Shown here: one piece after another, positions 23,989-34,627 of the stretch
How the letters are laid out: the number at the start of each line of letters is the position of its first letter
Position numbering within the stretch: the first letter of the stretch is position 1
From: Pseudofabraea citricarpa
Lineage: Eukaryota; Ascomycota; Leotiomycetes; Helotiales; Dermateaceae
DNA length: 64,000 bases
Direction: 5' to 3'
Assembly: GCA_029641185.1 (NCBI GenBank)
Contig: JAPWGK010000028.1
Location: forward strand, 372,001 to 436,000
The notes under the pieces: model-generated
The model's input: the letters and a program-made list of their open reading frames with translations, nothing else
Databases searched by the model: none
Told to the model about the DNA's origin: nothing
Position numbers and translations under genes: made by a program

Positions 23989-25677
23989 CTACCTTCTCCT
24001 CCTCACTCGAACCTTCAACCCCCGATCCGGCCAGAGACCGCCCTGTTTCCCTTCCGACAAATTAACCTTCGGCATCCCTCTCCTGACCAGATCCTCCCTC
24101 ACAACCTCCATCTCCAACAAGCTCATGAGGACAGCAAAACCCCCAAGGATCTCATTCGAAGCAAAGTGGCGTCCAGGACAGAGATTCTGGCCGCCTCCAA
24201 AATTGCGGAGTGCGAGCAGCCTCTTCTTCTTCTCGGCCTCGCTGCTCAGAAACCGTTGCGAGTCGAAGTCCGGTGCCGAACAGGTCCAGATGTCTGGGTC
24301 CATTTGGAGGCTGCGGCCGTGAATCATGACGATGTTGCCTTTGAGAAGCTTGTACGCGTTGATTTGCGTGTCTTCTTGCACGACGCGCACGCTTGGGGAC
24401 GAGGTCGACCAGCGGTAGGTTTCTAATAGGAGCGAATTCAGATGTGGCTGCTTGAGCAGGGTTGGGAAATTAACATGCGTGCTGTCGTCCATGGATGCGT
24501 CCAATTCTGGAAGGATGCTGGTCAGGAGATTTGGTACCGTGAGGGCTTTAATACAAAGCCATGTCGCGACGGGTACTGCATTCGCATTTTGTCTGAGCGT
24601 TCAGTTAGTTAATAATTGGAGGAGAACAGAAAAGAAGACTTGCCCCCAGAATAAGGAAAGTTGTATAGCAGCTCGTCCCCTTTCGCTCATTCCATACTCC
24701 TCAGCCATTTCTGCTCTTAATTTCAGAAACTTCAATCCCCAGAATTCATCCCAGTCTCCTTTTCCCTCTGCATTAGAATAGTTCCGTTTAGCTTCTCTCT
24801 CCCAGGCCATGAACTTTCTCAAGCCCTTTTCTCGTAATTGATGGGCCTTGGGATAGATCAACTTTGGCAATTTGGTCATCAGAGGCGTGACCTGTGGATC
24901 AAACTTCCATATCCACTCATCAATCTCAGGCCATAGTTTGAAAATATTATTTCCGAACATGGAAACGATCGAGGCAATGGTCCATTGTCTTTTGACAAAG
25001 TCAACTAACTCCATCTCGTGCCACTCGAAACTATGCTTATCGTCTGCTGGAAACATGTCATTGATACCAGAAGTCAGAGACTCGACAAAGATTGCAGTCA
25101 TCCGATGCAGAGAGTTACCCATCAAATGTTCAGCACTCATTCGATGAAATTGAGTCAACAGCCCTGGTCTCTGCTTGCCTGGTTGAGCTTTTAAAGTGCA
25201 GTCAAAGGCACCCTGCTCGAGGATTTTCATGTCGTTTCTATTACAGCCAAATGCAGAAGAGACACGAAGTGCAAGAGGGTCAAATGCAAAAGTTCGAGAT
25301 TGCCGATATATCTGATTCGCAGCATCGCTGTCGGTTACGAGGTAGACCCATTTTCCTGCTACGGGAAGAGCAACGATGCCTTCTGTTGGATATTGGCATC
25401 TACACGTGTTAGTCTCAGCAACATGTTTGATGCCTCAACTCAACTCAACTCACTTAGCCTGGTATACCAAACTCGTATCATCTTTCAACAGGGTGATGGC
25501 GTGTCCTAGCCATGGGGTTCTTGCTCGAATAACTGGTGGATGATTTCGAGGTATGCGTGTCCGTTTGGCCCACGTGAGAACGCATGTCCCCAAGACTGCA
25601 AGCACTACGAGTTGAGTCCAGACCAGGTCCGGAATAACCGTTAGCAATCTATCCAGGATGGCAACGTATTCCAACAT
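23989..25677 (-). CDS. Cytochrome P450, CYP7-like
   Basis: Three exons (25454-25677, 24644-25399, 23989-24592) give 527 aa, a normal P450 length. An N-terminal membrane anchor is visible (VWTQLVVLAVLGTCVLTWA), so an ER monooxygenase is expected. The heme loop is FGGGQNLCPGRHFASNE with the axial Cys, and the K-helix ExxR is ETYR. The I-helix region (LFWGQNANAVPVATW) lacks the usual AGxxT. This, with the CPGRxFA heme loop, places it near the CYP7/CYP8-like fungal P450s often labelled oxysterol 7-alpha-hydroxylase-like. Substrate is unknown. The second intron begins GCAAGT, and no GT donor gives the right phase. No other secondary-metabolism genes adjoin it. Confidence 0.9.
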
Positions 25678-26082
25678 GTTCGGATGTTGTGTCTTGTACC
25701 ACAGATATCAGCACCAAATGTTGTATCCCGAGGTCTGTCGACAGTCCTCTCATCCTAGCCGTTGTCCCTCCCACCATAATGAAATCATAAGACTGTGTTG
25801 GTTCAGCCTAATCCCTGATGGACTAACGCAACAATGCCGTCAATAGCTTCAGCGTGGCGCCGAACGTCACGTGCAATATAAATGGTTGCATTGCTCAGAT
25901 TACTTTTTGGAAAAGTCAACACGGATCCGGTCGTTCAGGAATGATCAAGCTTGCATGTGAAAATTATATCGAATTGAATCACGGCAGCTATGATCCCGGC
26001 ATTTCTACATATCCATCAACGCCAGACCTAATGCATCTCGAAGGTATCATAAATCCTACCCCTGCCTAAAAACTCCCCCTGA
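25678..26082. other. Short intergenic region
   Basis: Contains the P450 promoter and the 3' end of the CDK gene. Nothing else was recognised. Confidence 0.5.
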
Positions 26083-27166
26083 TCAATAACCCCCATAAGC
26101 GCCTTGTGCTACAACATCTGGCTGTGCATATCCTCGCATTGCTTGTTGTTGTGGATGTCGAATTTGTCCGATCACATCGTTGAACCATGGGTGTTGCAAA
26201 GCATCGTGTGCACTGATTCTTAACTCTGGGCGTAGTTGCAGCATTCTCTGCAGTAGATCAATGCCGCTGGGATCTATCTGAGGCAGAATGACACGGAGGT
26301 CTTGCGTAGCATACATCTGAAAGTTTTGTTTATATTCAGTGTACTGCGAGATACCTGGCCACGAGCGCTCAGATGGTGTGCCCATGATTCGGAAAATGCG
26401 CACAAGCTGATCCTCATTGGTGGTACCAGGGAATAAAGGACGACCCGTGTACATCTCGGCCATAATACAGCCTGCAGACCAAATGTCGATGCTGGTATTG
26501 TACGTTCTGCTGCCCAACAAGACATCAGGTGCCCGATACCACAGCGTGACAACCTCGTTTGAGAAAGTATTGACGGGAATACCGAATGCTCGGGCCAGAC
26601 CGAAATCTGCAAGCTTCAACTGACCCTTGTTGTTGATGAGCAAATTCTGTGGCTTCAGATCTCGGTGGAGGACCCTGTTGGTATGACAGAAATCGATACC
26701 GAGTAGGAGTTGATGCATAAATGACTTGATTGTGACTGGATTCAGTGCCCCTCGATCGCCTTGTGTGTCCATGTACTTTTTCAAGTCCTTGTCCATATAC
26801 TCAAAGACGAGCATGAGCTTGTTCTCGGTATGGATGACATCGTGCAGGCTGACAATATTTTCGTGCTTCAGCTCTTTCATCAATGAGATTTCTCGGATGG
26901 CCGTAGAAGGGGTGCCTTCTTCCGAGTCCAAGTGGATTTCCTTGAGAGCGACCAATTCTCCCGTCTGCCGATTCCGCCCTTTGAAAACCTGGTCCAGTCA
27001 GTCATGTTCTCGAGAGATTTAGTCGCTATGCCATCGATCATACAGTAGCATAGGTTCCCTCGCCCAGCTTCTCAAGCTCTAATTCCTAGTCAGCCTTGCC
27101 TTGCCTAGCATGTTCGGGGCTGGACAGCTGCTCACGCTGGAAAGAACTTGGGTGTCGCTTGTCCAT
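26083..27166 (-). CDS. pho85-like: Pho85/PhoA-type cyclin-dependent kinase
   Basis: Serine/threonine protein kinase acting with Pcl-type cyclins in phosphate, nutrient and morphogenetic signalling. Exons 27136-27166, 27044-27078 and 26983-26988 joined through to 26083 (exon 3 is 26083-26988) give 323 aa. It carries [11 protein letters not shown] (Gly-rich loop), VALKE (catalytic Lys), PSTAIRE (the cyclin-binding helix), HRDLKPQN (catalytic loop), DFGLA (Mg-binding) and the Pho85-type activation segment [20 protein letters not shown]. The frame stays open for almost 100 codons upstream of ATG 27166 but contains no ATG, so 27166 is the start. The tail is short and Gln/Gly/Tyr-rich. The gene is head-to-head with the septin-like gene. 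Confidence 0.96.
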
Positions 27167-27840
27167 ATCTGCGATGCTCTCTTCGGTGTCAAGAGTGGCG
27201 ATGCTGATGGTACTGGGGAGCGCAGGGGCGAGCAGGCGTGCTTTGGGCGTCGCAGGGAAAGTTCGAAAAGGTGAGGCTGGATTAGGCGGGTGGAGGGTTG
27301 TGTGCTGCGGATCCCAGAGAATGGAGCTGGGTGAAACGACTTGCTTGAGGATACTCAAGGCGTCGTTGGACGCGTGCGAAGACGTTGTGGGCGTGGAGAA
27401 AGAAAAAGTGCCGTTGGCAGGAAGGTGTAGCAGTGAAGGGGCAGAAAGTTGTGTAGATCTCAAATAGACGCTGGAGTCATAGGCTAGAATCTAGATGCAG
27501 GTGGGGCGAGAGGAGGGGGGGTTATCTCATAAAATAAGGGAGGGGGCTTATCCTGACCACTGGCATCTCGGAGCGGTGCAACGTAGCGCCGGGACTGCTG
27601 GCAGCGGGCGGTGGACGGGCGGTGGGCTTATCGGGCCATCATTGGCGGGGTATCATCGTCTCATCGAACGTCAACGACATCGGCAGCAACATCAACAACA
27701 CAACCCACCAACAAACACATCATACACATACCTGTTCTTCTTGACTCTACACCTTCGGATGAACTGCTAGCCCTCGAGCATGATATCAACTTAGAACCGC
27801 CAGCACTGCACTGTCGTCTCTCATCTCCCATCTCCCCAAC
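27167..27840. promoter_or_regulatory. Bidirectional promoter region (CDK / septin-like)
   Basis: 674 bp between the divergent ATGs at 27166 (-) and 27841 (+). It must carry both promoters. No specific site is claimed. Confidence 0.5.
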
Positions 27841-30123
27841 ATGCGGGATAACGTGCGGACAGGGAGGTCTAGAGGACCGAGCTTCGCAGACAACAGCCTG
27901 GACGATCCGACTCCGCTCGCAGCTCCAGGTCCATTTCACGCACCGCAGATGACCTACTTCCTCGCCGACGAGAAGACCATGGAAGCATCGCAGTCCCATG
28001 CCTCCGCCGCTCTTCCGAAACAGCGTGAGGCTCCAAAGAACTCTTTATCTCCTGAAGCCGCTGCTAGCTCCAAAGATAACGACGAACATGACGATAAGCT
28101 GGGGAATGCAAGGCACAACTGGAAGAAGAACTTAATGCAGCAGATGTCCCGCGGTTCAGATGACAGTCTCGCACGGTCAAGGTCTTCCTCTCCAAGATAT
28201 TCCACAGACATCAGTCGAAATGCTTCCCCTTCACAGCCTCGCCGCCGGCTCTCTCAGACGAACCTCTCGCGACCATTTACCCCTTCGATTTTTGAGTCGC
28301 CAGCTCCAGGGTCCGTTTTAAGTAGTCCGCGATCTCGCCGTGACTCCGATGCAGCATCATATACCGATGATATCGCAAGCCAAGCCATCGCATCGAGTGG
28401 GGAGGACGGTGAAGCAGATCATCCGTCGAACTTGATGGATAGCGGGAGTGCACCACAACTTGTCATGCCGAGCATCAAGATGCCTAGTCGAAGGCCGTTT
28501 ACTGAGCGAGGAAAAAACATGGGCAGGCTGAAGGTTTTGATTGCCGGAGATTCTGGTAGGCAAGCTGTAGACATTTTCTCTTATCTCTCGCTGACATATA
28601 GCAGATATTGGCAAGACATCCTTAATCAAGGCTATTGTACAGACTTGTGAAGATATTGTACACGTCGATCCTATATCCGTGCCACCAACTGCTGCTCTTG
28701 GCCGCCGGAAAAGCTCGAAATCAAGGTCAAAGAGCGCAGACTTAACAACCACGGCTCATATCACAGAGATATATGCTAGCACCCGAGCATATCCAGCATG
28801 GTGGTCAGATCTTGAAGAAAGCAGGATTTTACGGAGGAGAAAGAGTGTGGGAGACTCTGTTTTAGAACGAAACTTGTGCTTCGTTGACACACCGGGCTAT
28901 GGCACGGCTACTTCAGTGAGTTGATCAACTGGCCAGAACTTCTCCGCTAACATATATAGTGCTTGGAATGTATTAATCCTGTCATCGACTATATTGAATC
29001 GCATTTGAAGAAATTCACAACTGCCGAAACTTCTGATTCAGACATAATCAATCTGCTCAGTGGGAGTGGAGGAAGTCAAGTTGATGCTGTTTTCTACGTG
29101 ATATCACAGAGTCAGTTGTTTTCAAAGCCCAAACTTGTTCTTGCTGACAGCATAGATATTAAATCTGTCGATATCGAATTTCTTCGCCGGTTGTCACCGC
29201 TTACCAATATTATCCCGGTTATTGCGCAAGCAGACAAACTTGCCGCGGAACAACTTTCAACTTTGAAGTCAGCTATCTTAAGCGAGCTTCGTGCTGCTGA
29301 CATAAAACCGTTCCTTTTCGGAGCATTCGAAGACGAATCCGGAATCCCATGGGCAGTATCTACTGCCACGGCAAAGGATTACGATACGATGGATGCTAGT
29401 TTACTTATGAGCCCAGATTACGTGCAGCCATTAGTGAACTCGGAACTTTCAGCTTTGGTCGAGCAAGTATTTGACCGCGACAACATCTCGTGGCTTCGAC
29501 ATTCCACTGCAAAGAAGTACATACAATGGCGACACAATTCTTCTCCCGTTGAGCGGCCCCAGAGCCTTTATCGACCGCTCTCGTCTGTCTCTTCCCAGGT
29601 CTTGACGGCACCAGTTGGAGCTACCACGTCATATGCCTTGGCACGAATCACAGATCATACTCAACGTGAAGAGCGACTCGCCCAGATTCGTTTGTCTACC
29701 TGGGCGGCCGAGCTTCAACGCAGCCTTCGTGACGAGAGAAATAGATTTGATCAATTGGCACGTAGTGAAAGAGCTGTGTGGTTGACCGAAAGACTTGGAG
29801 AGTGTGTTCAAGATGGCACGATTATTCCCATCTCGGAAGCACGACAGACATCCTTCTATGGCGACTCTGCAGCTCTTGTCAAGAAGGGGGCCTTTTCCCG
29901 GAGAGCGAAGAACAGTGATTCATTGAACCCCCACGACCCTCTTGGGCTTTTACAATTGAATGCCGACCTAAAGAAGAGGGGCTTACTTGCTCTACAGGTC
30001 GTGAGTAGCTTCGGGATTATCGGTGGATTAGCTGTGTGGATCACGCGAAGTTGGCATGCCGACAATGGGGTTTTTACGTGGAGTCAGGCGTGGTCGGAAT
30101 TAAGTATGGTTGATTGGCGATGA
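27841..30123 (+). CDS. Septin-type G-domain protein with C-terminal membrane segment
   Basis: Three exons (27841-28555, 28605-28915, 28960-30123) give 729 aa. Residues 1-225 are Ser/Arg/Pro-rich and look disordered. The G domain follows: P-loop GDSDIGKTSL at about 236-245, split by intron 1; G3 loop DTPGYG at about 333-338; and a septin-style G4 motif AQAD at about 431-434. The region after the G domain is Arg/Glu-rich and probably helical. Near the C-terminus VVSSFGIIGGLAVWI is a likely membrane segment with a 20-odd-residue tail. Canonical septins are soluble and end in coiled coils, so this is a divergent, probably tail-anchored relative. Similar long proteins exist in other filamentous ascomycetes (from memory). 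Role unknown. Confidence 0.85.
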
Positions 30124-31053
30124 TGTATATGAGGCGTTGGGGCTGTGGCGGTTTTCATCTCATCTCATTTCCTTTTTATTGAGGGGGCCTACGGGCAGAG
30201 CAATTGGCTTTTAGCATAGCTTGGAGTACCTTATTACCTATCTTTCTTTTCAGTCATTTCAGGCATGGTGTAGTTTAGGTAGGGCGAGAGTAGATAGTTC
30301 AATCACCTGTTCAATCGAAGTCTTTGCCTTGAGACGCATGTTTCATCGAATTTCTCTGAGCGGGTAACTCTTCTAGAGCTGAATAGGTCCCTTATCCCGT
30401 AAGCGTAACGTGTAAAGTGAGACTTGATTGAAGCTTTGTAGTATGAAAAAATGGTACAATGAGCGGGGCAACGCTGTGAAAATAAATCGCAAATCCTTAA
30501 AATTAGATGTACACATGGGATAACCAAGTGCGGCGAATTGTTTATTATGTTGTGACTTGATATGACAAATTCCACGACGTCGTAATTTAAGCGAGCATCT
30601 TTCCTCACCTTTTCCGTAGCGGAAGAGAATGAAAAATGATTGTAGGAGGGGGCCTGATTGAAGTGTTTTGTTTTTTCTTTGGATCTCTGGACAGATGTGA
30701 AGAAGAAAGAAGATTTAGATTGAAACAAAAAGAAAATCTTCTCTCCTAGAATAGTGTCAAGACTGGAAGATACTTGCCCTCTTTCTTTTCCTCTCTCCTC
30801 TTCTCCCTTTTCTTTAAATTTATATGTATGGCCAAAGTATTTAATAGTATAATAGTATCCAAAGTAATTCAATATTGTAAGCTTAGATGCATTTTTTGCT
30901 CCTTTTCCTCTTCTTATAAATGCCGTTGAGCGACAAGACCTCAAGCACCTTGAACCGAACACCCCAACGTCACGAAGTGAAACGCACAAGAACATTTCAG
31001 GAAACACTCCCCTTAAATTGAACTAAACATATTATAAAATACTCAAATCCAAT
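30124..31053. other. Convergent intergenic region
   Basis: AT-rich 3' flanks between the septin-like gene and the DUF3433 gene. A 234-codon minus-strand open frame (30303-31007) has skewed Lys/Phe/Ser content and no domain, and was not called. Confidence 0.5.
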
Positions 31054-33776
31054 CTATAACCTAGGTATCCTCTCCTCCTGATCAATCCTCAACTCCGTCT
31101 CACCCACCAGACCCATACCATACGTCCTCCCCATCGCTCTAACGACCTGATCCCTCTCCTTCCCAGTAACCGTCGCCAAGCCCGCAAGACTCTCCAGCAT
31201 ACTTCCCTGAAAAGCGTGCGGCGTCGTGGCGATATACAAGAGGATACTCGCGATCATGACGGGCTGGCGCGGGAGGTGGTGCAGGTCATGGCTGCGCCGG
31301 AAGATGAGCAGCAGGAGACTGAGCATCATGACGATCAGGATGCCCATGGCCACATATGTACAGATGCTGTAGGCTTCGCGTGTCGCGGCGGGGCTGAACG
31401 GGATGTTTGCCAGCGCGATGGGCAGAATTTCCGAGAGCAGCGAAACGAGAGAGATCAGGGAGATTAGGAAGTGCCGTCGGTAGAGGGACGGGATGAGAGC
31501 CGAGAGGGACGACATATATGTGTAGACGAGAACCGAGTCTTCGGGCTTTGCTGAGCCTTGGAGCAGACGTCGGTACGGTTCTGTACGGCGGAGTTCTGCA
31601 TGAAAAGTCAGTGCGTTAATTATCGTCGCTTAATATAGATATATGACTGACCTTCGTCGATGTTCATCCAGAATAACTTGATGACAACACCCACTATGGT
31701 CATAAGAAACCTGACACCAAATCTTTGTGAATCCATAAACCTCTCAAATCCCGTATCGCCACCCGTCCAATGGTAGTAAGTGACCAGAGTGAACAGACCC
31801 GCAATAAGCAGAAATGCCCCAACGTGCGATACTCTCTCGGTCACCCATGCCCAGCGGGTATTTTTCTCCTCATACTCATCTGGAGTAATTTGTTCCGAGT
31901 TTACATAAAGCTGATCCGCGCTGTTGACCACACTGTATTTACCTCTCACGTCGCCACTGAAAGTCGACAGCCTGTTTCCGTCTTCGTTCCCAGATAGGTT
32001 TGAAATCCCGTAGTAGGAACTGTCATCGAAACTTTTCATCATGGAGAGATTATACTTTCTCCCTGTGAGAATCTTCTTTAATGCAGAATTGCTGACCCTG
32101 CTATCAATGGCCGCAAACTCTGTAAGCATGGCAGGGTTTTGGAATAACGTGCCTAATCCGGCAATGTTAAGAGGATTGGCATAAACACCCGACTGCCTCC
32201 GGAAATTGAAAATCATCATGGTACATACCAGCAACACGATGAATGCTAGGATTGCCTCCATAGCTCTGGCTAATTTTGGATATACACCCCAAGCCGCATG
32301 ACAAGGACCGGTCTTATTGATGCCACATTCTCCACTCAGGCTCACAAATAGCGCTTCGGAGGAAAGGGGGGCGATGATGAGAACTGCAATCGAAATCAGA
32401 GCCGAAGAGAAGACGTAATAATGGCCCCGATATATGGATTTGAATGGTGTGGTGATAAAGAAAGACGTCGTGTAGTCAAGAAGAATCGAATGCCCAGCAA
32501 CAGCACCTCCCGGCTTCTGAAGTTGATAGAATGGTTCCATTTCTCGAATCGTTGTATCGAGTATCCTCCATGGAAAGGTGAAAACAACAGCAAGAATGAG
32601 GGGAAGAAATGCCACGATCACATATTGTCGGAGGGTGATCTGGGGTGCTCGCTCAACACTTCCGTCGGACATCAATATGAAAGTTCCAGCTGAGTTCACA
32701 ACTGTTTGTGTCGGTTCTGGTGCGTTTGGCAATCTAGTCGGGAAAACCTCAATGGCTACTGTTTCTGATGTGCTGACAGCAATATAGGACGTTTCTCCAT
32801 TAGCCCCAGTGGTTGTGGAGTATATGATAGACCTGTAGACGAACACATCAGACACGGTTTTCGGACCTTAAGAATAATTTTCACTCACTTCAGGGTCGTC
32901 TCTATACTTATATAAGTCACGGAGCCGGTTTGAAGGTATCCACCTGCAGGGGTAGCTGACACAGTGAAAACGCTGGTTGAAGCTGTATGAATTGGTGTGA
33001 CGGTTGTCTTTTGATCCGTACCTGACTTCGTGCCTTGATCTTGCGAAGTATTAGGCGAAGCATCAGGTGTCTTTGTCGGGGTACCATCGTTGCCGATTGT
33101 AAGGAAGCCATTACTTGCAGACAGCGTAAGAGAAGGGGTAGGGGTTGTAGTTGTTTCCTCGCCGCCAATCGTCAAGAAGCCATTTTGAGCGGATTCAGTC
33201 AACGTCGGTGTATTTCCCAGACTCAAAAAACCATCCGCAGCACTTGATGCTATTTGAGGAGTCGTTGTGGTAGATACTGTACCATCCCCAACAGTCAAAA
33301 ACCCATTCGCAGGTGCTGATGTGCCGCCGCCAGGAGTTGAATCGTCAGTAACAGAGGTATCTGGAATATCTGTAGTAGAAGTGATGGTCACTTCCGCAGT
33401 GGTTGTCTGTCGTAATACCAAATGCGTAAGTATAGCTGATGAATCTGTGTTTCACGAAACTTTAGCTTCTTTTTATTTCACCGAAGGGTCATTCAGAGAG
33501 TGTGGACCTTTCTGAGCTGCATCCCTTCTACCAAAATAGCCTTCCGTATAGTTGACAACATTATCGAAACTTCCCGCGCCCGTATGATTAGGAACTTTCT
33601 GGCATGCGTATTCTATAAGTGCCAATAAACCCAGAGTCGCGATAAGATAGATTGAGAGAATCGGGGTCCGAATAGCTAATGGCTTATAGAAGGGTCGGGG
33701 TACTTTGCTTGTTAGAGGATTTGTTTTCAATGTCGACAGGACTAAGTATCTCACCTATCGTTAGAGGTTCCGCCAT
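31054..33776 (-). CDS. DUF3433 multi-pass membrane protein, copy 1
   Basis: Five exons (33755-33776, 33482-33702, 32889-33406, 31652-32832, 31054-31595) give 827 aa; phases are consistent throughout. Exon 1 encodes only MAEPLTI. The first membrane segment is followed by an extracellular-looking Ser/Thr-rich region with four copies of an NGFLTIG-type motif (NGFLTVG, DGFLSLG, NGFLTIG, NGFLTIG). DUF3433 traits are YVIVAFLPLILAVVFTFPWR, DTTIREMEPFYQLQKPGG, a central membrane block, and a C-terminal half with ELRRTEPYRRLLQGSAKPED and further helices. No enzymatic motif is seen; function is unknown. The gene lies directly downstream of a paralogue on the same strand. Confidence 0.85.
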
Positions 33777-34627
33777 TGCAGCCCCAGGTTATTTCATGAA
33801 CTCAAGGTGATCAACAATGGATGCTTTGGAAAGGAAGCTTCCTATGTTATTAGAGATGGGTATTCCCCACAGTTATCAGCCCTCGCTAGCTTTGGAACAA
33901 GGTCTTCATAAAAGCCCCCACAATCTACATGGTCAGGCTGTCCCAGCGGTCTGTGTCGCCTAAACCATTCCAGGCTGAGGTAAGACTGCGCCATATCAGA
34001 GAACGATACCCAATTCCACCGCTGGTGTGTAGCATAGTTTGACCTAAATCGCGTAGCTGACTGCATGTGGTCGGAAACGTGATGGCTGTGGTGCGGCTGA
34101 GCGACAAGTAGTACTGCCAAGTGTTGCTCGGTTGAGGATCTAGGCCGTGATTAGTCCACCACAAAGGCAAGGGAAAGGAAGAAGCTGGAATATATATATC
34201 TCCTCGAATTTTCTGTCGAAAGCAAAATCCGAGATATATGATAAGGAACCAAAAGTTCCCTTGCTTGAGACAAGTTGGTCAAGAGTTGGAAAGACAGGGC
34301 CATATCAACGAAGTTGGGAATGAGAGAACCAGCTGAACTTGTGGCTTGAGACACCATGCCCAAGTGGGCGGCAGGCTTGGAAGCCACTTTGCAAATCAGG
34401 TTTGTTTCATTCCTCTGTTTGAAATTAGAAAATTGAGTGCGTTCATCCAAGAAGCTTGAAGCGCAGTCCCAAAAAAGAAAAGAGAGAGAAGCCGCACATA
34501 CCTGAGCCAGTCAATAATTTGAAACTTAACCGACCTCGCTATCAGCCATACTCAGGTACCAATACAAAAGTTGTGCTACAGCTAATTTGACGTGGGATAC
34601 ATGCTAGTCGCAAAATAAAAACTCATC
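33777..34627. other. Intergenic region between DUF3433 paralogues
   Basis: Promoter side of copy 1 and 3' side of copy 2. Several frames of under 100 codons have no coherent protein character. Confidence 0.5.

Noticed and set aside
16744..25677. Secondary-metabolite gene cluster (methyltransferase-like, P450, transporters)
   Set aside because: There is no backbone synthase, and the neighbours include housekeeping genes. The methyltransferase-like protein lacks a visible SAM loop.
27167..27463. N-terminal extension of the CDK
   Set aside because: The frame is open but contains no ATG, and the first ATG gives the family-standard [10 protein letters not shown] start.
30303..31007. 234-codon minus-strand open frame
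   Set aside because: AT-rich, Lys/Phe/Ser-skewed, no domain; lies between two convergent gene ends.
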